Positions 1 to 4,633 of a DNA stretch of 5,496 bases are shown here, piece after piece. How positions within the stretch are numbered: position 1 is the stretch's first letter; each line of letters opens with the position of its first letter. The DNA comes from Acidobacteriota bacterium (lineage in GTDB: Bacteria; Acidobacteriota; Vicinamibacteria; Marinacidobacterales; SMYC01). The notes under the pieces are model-generated. The model made no database searches and was not told the origin of the DNA. It was given only the letters and a program-made list of their open reading frames with translations. Made by a program: the position numbers and the translations under genes. The DNA lies in the NCBI GenBank assembly GCA_030598165.1, contig JAUVQL010000081.1:1-5496 (forward strand). Reading direction: 5' to 3'.

Positions 1-820
1 CGGTGGCGCCGTTCGCGATGTTGACGATGCCGACCCGGACCTTCGGATTTGGATCGCCCGATTTAGGATAGCGCTGGAGGTCGACACTAGCGTGCTGAGA
101 AACTTCCTCGGTGAGGGGGGAGGTCGGAACGGGACTTTCATCCATCTCCAAAAAAGCGATGTGAGTGCTGTCGGGAGACCAGTGGTAACCGGTCCGCACG
201 TTGAGCTCTTCCGGGTAGACCCAGTCGAGGTCACCGTGGAGCAGGAGATCGTGTCCGCCAAAAGTCACTTGTTTTTCATCGCCGCCTGCGGTCGGCACGA
301 CCCAAATGTCGTGTTCATAGACGAAGGAGATCCATTTACCATCGGGAGAGAACTTGGGATCGAGGATGTCGGTCTTCGATGGTGCGAGAACGGTCTTCTT
401 CTTATTAGCGAGGTCGTACGGGATGATCTGTCCGCCGCTCGCGAAGAGGATTGACTTTCCATCTGGTGCCCAAACATAGGCGGCAACGCCGAAGCGAGTG
501 CGTCGCGTGCGCTCCCGCTCATCCTTTGTGGCCTGTGTTGGTGAAGGTGCGATGCGCTTTAGCTCGTCGGAGCTGACAAGAAGTTGTTTATCCCCCGAGG
601 TGGTGTCGAAAAGCCAGAGGTCACGACCGTTGTCCCCTGAGAGGAAGAAACTGAGATCCCCGTCAGGAGTCCACCGTGTCTGTGAAGGCGAGGGGGTTTT
701 CAATTCGTCGCCATAAATGACCTCGATAGAGAGGGGTTTCTTGGCCGTTTGCGCGGTAATGTAAGAAAAAGCTCCGAAGCCGAATAAGATGATAATGAAA
801 GTCACCGGAACGCGACGCAT
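1..820 (-). CDS. Dipeptidyl peptidase IV-like (S9B) serine peptidase, N-terminal part, runs off left edge
   Basis: The 273 visible codons are open to the window edge with no stop, so this is the N-terminal part of a larger protein. Family members are usually about 700-800 residues, and the catalytic alpha/beta-hydrolase domain would lie outside the window. Residues 1 to about 23 form a signal peptide (MRRVPVTF, then a hydrophobic core ending ITAQ), so the enzyme is exported. Residues from about 45 are beta-propeller blades with repeated WxPDG or SPDG turns (50-54, 117-121, 158-161, 214-217). The hallmark is DWVYPEEL at 199-206. In DPP IV the Glu pair of this motif binds the free N-terminus of the peptide substrate; here it is Glu204-Glu205. 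YPKSGDPNP at 251-259 also matches the family. DPP IV removes Xaa-Pro or Xaa-Ala dipeptides from peptides. The start at 820 has a strong AGGAGGTG sequence just upstream. Family assignment is firm; exact specificity cannot be judged without the catalytic domain. Confidence 0.93.
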   Translation of the reverse strand, partial: MRRVPVTFIIILFGFGAFSYITAQTAKKPLSIEVIYGDELKTPSPSQTRWTPDGDLSFFLSGDNGRDLWLFDTTSGDKQLLVSSDELKRIAPSPTQATKDERERTRRTRFGVAAYVWAPDGKSILFASGGQIIPYDLANKKKTVLAPSKTDILDPKFSPDGKWISFVYEHDIWVVPTAGGDEKQVTFGGHDLLLHGDLDWVYPEELNVRTGYHWSPDSTHIAFLEMDESPVPTSPLTEEVSQHASVDLQRYPKSGDPNPKVRVGIVNIANGAT

Positions 821-824
821 GCTT

Positions 825-832
825 CACCTCCT
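825..832 (-). promoter_or_regulatory. Shine-Dalgarno sequence of the DPP IV-like gene
   Basis: AGGAGGTG on the minus strand, with four bases between its end and the ATG at 820 (six from the AGGAGG core). It is a near-perfect anti-16S match and fixes the start of the DPP IV-like gene directly before the signal peptide. Confidence 0.85.
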
Positions 833-853
833 GGAACCGTAGACAAGATCGAG

Positions 854-882
854 AAAATACCAGGCATGGAAGCACCTTGCAA
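854..882 (-). promoter_or_regulatory. Candidate sigma70-type promoter for the DPP IV-like gene
   Basis: On the minus strand, TTGCAA (877-882) lies 17 bases from TATTTT (854-859). The -10 hexamer is preceded by TGG, an extended -10 pattern. Each hexamer matches the consensus at four of six positions. Transcription would begin near 847, giving a leader of roughly 27 bases that contains the strong ribosome binding site. The site overlaps the first codons of the divergent sirtuin if that gene starts at 866. It is a consensus match by eye only, in an organism whose sigma factors are unknown. Confidence 0.4.
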
Positions 883-1753
883 CATCATTAGTCGACTTGA
901 AAGCCGAAGCGAAGTAGTTGAAACTCAATCTATGAGCTTTGAAGAAGCAGCGCGAGCGATTGAGGGGGCGCCTCACCTATTAGTCACTGCGGGCGCCGGG
1001 GTTGGGGTCGATTCAGGCCTACCGGATTTCCGTGGAAACGAGGGTTTTTGGGAAGCCTATCCACCCTACAAGAAGCTGGGCTTCAGCTTCGTCGACATGG
1101 CTAATCCGGAAACATTTCGCTCGGATCCGGAGCTGGCCTGGGGCTTTTATGGCCACCGGCTGAGTCTCTACCGGGAAACAACGCCACACGACGGTTTCGG
1201 AATCCTTCGCAGGTGGGCGGAGGAAAAAAAGAGCCACTTCGTTTTCACATCCAATGTGGATGGCCAGTTCCAAGCGGCAGGTTTCGACTCTGAGCGCATC
1301 TATGAGGTGCATGGGAGCATCCATCACCTGCAATGTCTTCGTCCTTGCAGTGGCAACGTTTGGCCCGGCGAGGGGATCGAGGTCGCCGTAGACATCGATA
1401 CGATGCGGGCTACGAGTCCGTTGCCCAAATGCGATGGCTGCGGCGCGGTGGCGCGCCCGAACATCCTCATGTTCGGTGACTTCAGTTATGTTCCCACGCG
1501 ACAAGAAGAACAAGGTCTTCAGTTCCAATCGTTTCTGGCGAACATCGGCGAGGAGCCGTTGGCCATCGTAGAGATGGGAGCGGGAATGGCGGTGCCGACG
1601 GTGAGGTATCAAGGTGAACGTCTCGCAATGGCAAGAAATGCACGTTTGATTCGGATCAATCCCAGAGACCGAGAAGTGCCGGATGGAGAGATTGCGATTC
1701 AGTCGAGCTCGCTGGAAGCCCTTCAACTCTTGGATGAGCTAATACAGACCTAA
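866..1753 (+). CDS. Sir2-family NAD-dependent protein deacylase (sirtuin)
   Basis: Sirtuins transfer an acyl group from lysine to ADP-ribose, consuming NAD and releasing nicotinamide; this one has no signal peptide and should be cytoplasmic. The 295 residues carry the full catalytic set: NAD-binding GAGVGVDSGLPDFRG at 43-57, TSNVDG at 128-133 (usually TQNxD), catalytic His149 in VHGS, a probable zinc site of Cys157, Cys161, Cys189 and Cys192, RPNILMFGD at 197-205, and GAGMAVPTVR at 238-247 in the place of the usual GTSLxVxP. The first cysteine pair is CxxxC rather than CxxC. Tyr95-x-x-Arg98 matches the acyl-pocket pair of SIRT5 and CobB, which suggests action on succinyl- or malonyl-lysine (inference). 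The start is uncertain: ATG 866 has only a poorly spaced AGG, while ATG 932 (Met23, MSFEEAARAI) begins where the conserved fold begins. The gene diverges from the DPP IV-like gene and converges on the NYN gene. Confidence 0.94.
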   Translation: MEAPCNIISRLESRSEVVETQSMSFEEAARAIEGAPHLLVTAGAGVGVDSGLPDFRGNEGFWEAYPPYKKLGFSFVDMANPETFRSDPELAWGFYGHRLSLYRETTPHDGFGILRRWAEEKKSHFVFTSNVDGQFQAAGFDSERIYEVHGSIHHLQCLRPCSGNVWPGEGIEVAVDIDTMRATSPLPKCDGCGAVARPNILMFGDFSYVPTRQEEQGLQFQSFLANIGEEPLAIVEMGAGMAVPTVRYQGERLAMARNARLIRINPRDREVPDGEIAIQSSSLEALQLLDELIQT

Positions 1754-1754
1754 T

Positions 1755-1772
1755 GGGGTCAGGCCTGACCCC
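1755..1772. repeat. Perfect 18-bp palindrome across the convergent stop codons
   Basis: GGGGTCAGGCCTGACCCC is identical to its reverse complement. It begins two bases after the sirtuin TAA and contains the stop codon (1759-1761) and last three complete codons (Gly-Gln-Ala) of the minus-strand NYN gene. As RNA from either strand it can fold into a seven-pair stem with a GGCC loop, so it could act as a bidirectional 3' end or stability element. Neither side has a U-tract, so it is not a classical intrinsic terminator. From memory, similar GGGGTCAG...CTGACCCC palindromes recur in environmental bacterial genomes, often near REP-associated transposases. I cannot check this here and no transposase is in the window. 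Confidence 0.75.
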
Positions 1773-2538
1773 TCTCCTCTCCCTGACTCCGTGTTATAGA
1801 GTAGCTCCCTCGCTTTTGATCCTTCGTAATCGTGAACATACCCAAACGAGCACCGTCTTCGAGAAGCTCACTGAAACTTCTGTAGCCGCACGTGGCTTCG
1901 TTGAAAGACGACCGCTTCCGCTTGATGGTCTGCTTGACCATGGATCCCCAGATGATCTCCTTGTCTTCGCGCTCCAGAGCTTCGATGGCGTCGAGTACCA
2001 ATCGGAAGCACTCCTGTTGCTTTTTGGGTAGTGAGGCGAGTCGCGGCTGACTCCGCGGGGACTGAGTGACGAGATCGTCATAAAAGATGAACTCGTCGCA
2101 CGCGGAAGCGAGGAGGTCGGAAGTCGACTTTCGGAGACCCACACCGATGACGGTCTTGTCGTTCTCCTTGAGCTTGGAGACGAGCGGCGCGAAATCACTG
2201 TCACCGGAAGCGATGACGAACAAGTTGATGTGCTCTTTTTCGTAGCACAAGTCCATGGCATCGACGACCATCTTGATGTCGGCGCTGTTCTTTCCACTGA
2301 TGCGACGTTGGGGAATATCGATGAGCTCTATGCCGGATTCGTGAAGGCTACGCTTGTAGGTCTTGTAGGCGCTCCAGTCGGCGTAGGCCTTCTTGAAGAT
2401 GATCCTTCCCTTTTCGACCAACCTTTCTAGGACCTTGTTCATGTCGAAGGACTTGAGCTTGGCGTCTCTGACACCTAGGGCAAGGTTCTCGAAATCGATG
2501 AAAAGGGCTAGTTTCGGTTCTTCGGAAGCAGTGACCAT
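1759..2538 (-). CDS. NYN (LabA/DUF88-type PIN-like) domain protein with C-terminal OST-HTH/LOTUS domain
   Basis: The first about 155 residues form a NYN domain, a PIN-like fold predicted to be a metal-dependent ribonuclease. The acidic residues expected in the active site are visible: Asp15 in FIDFEN, Asp87 and Asp93 in SADIKMVVDAMD, and Asp113 and Asp115 in ASGDSDF. Residues 156-170 are a Pro/Ser/Arg-containing linker. Residues about 171-248 look like an OST-HTH/LOTUS winged helix, a domain thought to bind RNA, with ending pattern SFSELLEDGARLGMFTI. The architecture resembles eukaryotic Limkain/MARF1-type proteins. The likely role is RNA cleavage or processing in the cytoplasm; the substrate is unknown. 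The start at 2538 is set by AAGGAGGG seven to eight bases upstream. The last three residues and the stop codon lie in the 18-bp palindrome. The gene follows the amidohydrolase gene by 84 bp on the same strand. Domain calls are firm, nuclease activity is inferred. Confidence 0.93.
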   Translation of the reverse strand: MVTASEEPKLALFIDFENLALGVRDAKLKSFDMNKVLERLVEKGRIIFKKAYADWSAYKTYKRSLHESGIELIDIPQRRISGKNSADIKMVVDAMDLCYEKEHINLFVIASGDSDFAPLVSKLKENDKTVIGVGLRKSTSDLLASACDEFIFYDDLVTQSPRSQPRLASLPKKQQECFRLVLDAIEALEREDKEIIWGSMVKQTIKRKRSSFNEATCGYRSFSELLEDGARLGMFTITKDQKRGSYSITRSQGEERGQA

Positions 2539-2545
2539 GTAAGTT

Positions 2546-2553
2546 CCCTCCTT
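2546..2553 (-). promoter_or_regulatory. Shine-Dalgarno sequence of the NYN-LOTUS gene
   Basis: AAGGAGGG on the minus strand, seven bases before the ATG at 2538. It decides the start codon, which matters because the reading frame stays open for 28 codons upstream, back to the amidohydrolase stop codon. Confidence 0.8.
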
Positions 2554-2622
2554 GGTCTTGACAGCTTCGATGATGTCCTCGACAATGATTCTATTCCAGT
2601 TCTGCTCAAACGAGTAACTCCG

Positions 2623-4329
2623 TCACTTCTCGTACACGACTCTTCCGCCGAGGAAGGTCATCAAGACTTCGGTCTCGAGGATCTCGGGTGCCGGAATGGT
2701 CATGATGTCTTTGGACAAAACAGCAAAATCTGCGAGCTTGCCGGGTGTAATCGATCCTTTGATGTCTTCCTCGAAGGCGGCGTACGCGGCGTCGAGGGTG
2801 AACATCCGGAGGGCTTCCTCTCGGCTCAAGCACTGTTTGGGATGCCAGCCACCTTTCGGCCAGCCTTTACGGTCCTGGCGGGTGACGGCGGCGTAAATAC
2901 CCCAAAGGGGTTTCACGGACTCTACCGGCGCATCCGATCCGCCCGGGATCCTGACCCCGGTCTCGAGGAGAGTTCGCCAGGCGTAGGAATACTGGCTTCG
3001 CTCCTCTCCAATGCGCTCTTCGATCCAATGCATGTCCGTGGTGCAATGCGTGGGTTGCATGGATGGGATGATGCCTAGCTTTGCGTAGCGAGGGACATCA
3101 CTTTCATCGAGGATCTGCGAATGCTCTATACGCAGCCGGGCATCCTCGACCTGCGATTCCGCTAGCGCTTTCTCCATGGCGTCGAGGACCGTCCGGTTGG
3201 CACGATCTCCGATGGCGTGAACGGCGGATTGGAATCCCGCCTCGAGGCCACGAAGGATGGTGGCGTGGATCTGTTCCTCCGTCAGTCGCAACACGCCCCG
3301 GTTGTCGGGGTCATCTGAGTAAGGCTCGAGCAAAGCCGCTCCTCGGGAGCCGAGTGCTCCGTCGAGGCTCATCTTGATCCCGCGGATGGTGAGGCGATTG
3401 TCGTAGAGGCCGACTCGAGGTCCCTTTTCGAGGTAGTAGTCGAGGGATTCATACGTATGGGGAAGCTTTTGCTCATCCACGGGCCATCGAAGGTATTCAT
3501 AGATCCGAAAATCGAACTCCCCCGAGCGCATCATTTCTTCATAAAGCTCGATGTCTTCGCGTCGGCCTCCGGCTTCATGGACTCCGGTCAGGCCGGAGGA
3601 CAAGCACTCTTCGATGGAGAGCTTCACCGCTTGCTTCCGCTCTTCTATCGAAGCGGATGGGATGTGCTGAGACACCAGACGAAAGGCATTATCGATGAGC
3701 GTTCCCGTGGGCTCCCCCTTTTCATTATGGATGATTTGACCACCGGCGGGATCGGGCGTTTCCTTGGTGATGCCGGCGCTCTCGAGAGCTTTGCTGTTCA
3801 CCCAAGCAGCGTGCCCATCGACACGGCCGAGATAGACGGGATTCTCGGGGGAGACGGGATCGAGGTCCTCTTTTGTCGGAAAAGCTTTGACCGGCCAGGT
3901 GTTTTGATCCCAGCCTCTTCCCCGGATCCACTCACCCGGGCTCGATTGGGCGACCCGCTCTTTCACCATTTGAACGATCGCTTCCTTGCTCGCCGCCTCG
4001 CTGGCGTCGATGTTCATCCGACGCGCCCCAATGCCAATGAAGTGCACGTGGGCATCGATCATGCCGGGCACAACGGTCTTGCCGTCTAGAGAGATAATTT
4101 TGGTGTGGTCCCCCGCCCACTTCTGGATGGCTTCGTCGGTCCCCACTGCCAGGATTCGATCGCCCCTTACCGCGACGGCCTGTACCGTGGGTTGACTTTC
4201 ATCCATGGTAATGATGTGGCCGCCCATGAGAACGAGATCGGCGACTTCGTCTGTGGAGGGCTGACCACAAGCGACGAGAGACAAGAGAGCTAGCACGCTG
4301 ATTTGGAAAGTAAGTGAATGAAAGCGCAT
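2623..4329 (-). CDS. YtcJ/NfdA-like metal-dependent amidohydrolase, predicted lipoprotein
   Basis: This is an Amidohydro_3 family enzyme of 568 residues, close to the usual family length. Residues 1-21 are a lipoprotein signal with lipobox L-V-A-C (Cys21), so the enzyme is probably anchored to a membrane outside the cytoplasm. Visible family features are the metal-binding HVH (His94, His96) in DAHVHF, the RGWDQNTWP segment at 138-146, VDGHAAWVN at 170-178, Lys319 in IKMSLDGALGSRGA (probable metal-bridging lysine), His371 in HAIGD, His403 in IEHSQ, and Asp466 in GSDAPVE. The C-terminal GSITPGKLADF (525-535) is the small beta domain of the family. Known relatives include N-substituted formamide deformylase, but most members have no proven substrate, so only hydrolysis of an amide-type bond can be predicted. 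The ATG at 4329 is chosen over an in-frame start at 4422 because it has GAGGAG seven bases upstream and directly begins the lipoprotein signal; the longer form would bury it and overlap the preceding gene. Confidence 0.95.
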   Translation of the reverse strand: MRFHSLTFQISVLALLSLVACGQPSTDEVADLVLMGGHIITMDESQPTVQAVAVRGDRILAVGTDEAIQKWAGDHTKIISLDGKTVVPGMIDAHVHFIGIGARRMNIDASEAASKEAIVQMVKERVAQSSPGEWIRGRGWDQNTWPVKAFPTKEDLDPVSPENPVYLGRVDGHAAWVNSKALESAGITKETPDPAGGQIIHNEKGEPTGTLIDNAFRLVSQHIPSASIEERKQAVKLSIEECLSSGLTGVHEAGGRREDIELYEEMMRSGEFDFRIYEYLRWPVDEQKLPHTYESLDYYLEKGPRVGLYDNRLTIRGIKMSLDGALGSRGAALLEPYSDDPDNRGVLRLTEEQIHATILRGLEAGFQSAVHAIGDRANRTVLDAMEKALAESQVEDARLRIEHSQILDESDVPRYAKLGIIPSMQPTHCTTDMHWIEERIGEERSQYSYAWRTLLETGVRIPGGSDAPVESVKPLWGIYAAVTRQDRKGWPKGGWHPKQCLSREEALRMFTLDAAYAAFEEDIKGSITPGKLADFAVLSKDIMTIPAPEILETEVLMTFLGGRVVYEK

Positions 4330-4336
4330 GGTGGTG

Positions 4337-4342
4337 CTCCTC
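4337..4342 (-). promoter_or_regulatory. Shine-Dalgarno sequence deciding the amidohydrolase start
   Basis: GAGGAG on the minus strand with a seven-base spacer to the ATG at 4329. It supports the 568-residue lipoprotein form rather than the 31-residue longer reading from 4422. Confidence 0.75.
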
Positions 4343-4356
4343 GAGGATTCAACAGA

Positions 4357-4391
4357 GAAAAATAAAAACCGCGTCATGTGTATCACATCAC
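4357..4391 (-). terminator. Weak candidate terminator or operator after the small coupled gene
   Basis: On the minus strand, GTGATGTG and CACATGAC (4384-4391 and 4373-4380) form an eight-position stem with one mismatch around an ATA loop. Four bases later comes the tract TTTTTATTTTT. This would be an intrinsic terminator closing the TPM-small gene unit, but the stem is AT-rich and short. The same interrupted dyad could instead be a repressor site upstream of the amidohydrolase. The stem starts at the small gene's stop codon. Confidence 0.35.
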
Positions 4392-4624
4392 TAAGCGCCT
4401 GTCTTCTCGAGCTCCCAGACATCGGAAAGTATATGGTGACGGAGTGTATAGAGGACTCCGTCGTCCCCTTTCACCTTGAAGTAACGATGGGTAGGGGTGA
4501 GCCAACGGCTCTCGACGCGAACGATGTCGACTCTACGGCCATCGACGAGGAATTCACGAGGCTTTTCGTCACCTCGGTACCCAGCATAACAATCGACTTG
4601 GACAAGAAGGTGCCTGGTGGTCAT
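4391..4624 (-). CDS. Small conserved protein of unknown function, coupled to the TPM gene
   Basis: This is a 77-residue protein from ATG 4624; a GTG at 4630 would add two residues and overlap the TPM stop by four bases. GGAAG nine bases before the ATG favours 4624. It has no signal peptide or membrane segment. The sequence is a compact, mostly beta pattern: VDCYAGYRGDEKPREF, then GRRVDIVRVESRWL, HRYFKVKGDDG, and LYTLRHH...DVWEL at the end. The Arg-Trp...His-Arg-Tyr-Phe-Lys-Val...Asp-Asp-Gly...Leu-Arg-His pattern resembles small uncharacterised bacterial proteins I have seen elsewhere, but I can name no family with confidence and assign no function. Its reading pattern, short spacing and tight junction with the TPM gene make it a real gene rather than a shadow. 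Confidence 0.8.
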   Translation of the reverse strand: MTTRHLLVQVDCYAGYRGDEKPREFLVDGRRVDIVRVESRWLTPTHRYFKVKGDDGVLYTLRHHILSDVWELEKTGA

Positions 4625-4633
4625 GGTCACCAG
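4614..4633 (-). promoter_or_regulatory. Hairpin enclosing the start codon of the small gene
   Basis: In the minus-strand RNA, CUGGUG (4628-4633) pairs fully with CACCAG (4614-4619), leaving the loop ACCAUGAC, which holds the AUG at 4624. The TPM stop codon (4627-4629) straddles the edge of stem and loop. A ribosome finishing the TPM gene would open the stem, which suits translational coupling. This is a structural inference from the sequence only. Confidence 0.4.

Noticed and set aside
92..454. Plus-strand open frame at the left end
   Set aside because: Antisense to the beta-propeller of the DPP IV-like gene, whose motifs on the minus strand are unmistakable.
1019..1726. Long minus-strand open frame opposite the sirtuin gene
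   Set aside because: It is the antisense shadow of a firmly identified sirtuin; its translation is rich in Arg, His and Cys, shows no family motif and has no ribosome binding site of note.
866..2538. Sirtuin plus NYN nuclease as an anti-phage module
   Set aside because: Some Sir2 and NYN-like domains occur in defence systems, but this sirtuin has the full deacylase set with zinc cysteines, the two genes are convergent rather than co-transcribed, and no other defence or mobile gene is nearby.
3583..3597. Short inverted repeat TCCGG-tcagg-CCGGA
   Set aside because: It lies inside conserved amidohydrolase coding sequence and is only five pairs, so chance and codon constraints explain it.
3457..4089. 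210-codon plus-strand open frame opposite the amidohydrolase
   Set aside because: Antisense to a gene with complete family motifs; the open frame is explained by the codon use of the real gene.
2941..4346. Repeated occurrence of the word TCGAGG
   Set aside because: The copies fall on common codon pairs such as those ending in TC followed by GAG or CTC on either strand, with irregular spacing, so this is codon bias rather than a site-specific repeat.
4330..4422. 31-residue N-terminal extension of the amidohydrolase
   Set aside because: It would place a lipoprotein signal in the middle of the protein and overlap the end of the small gene; the ATG at 4329 has its own well-spaced GAGGAG.
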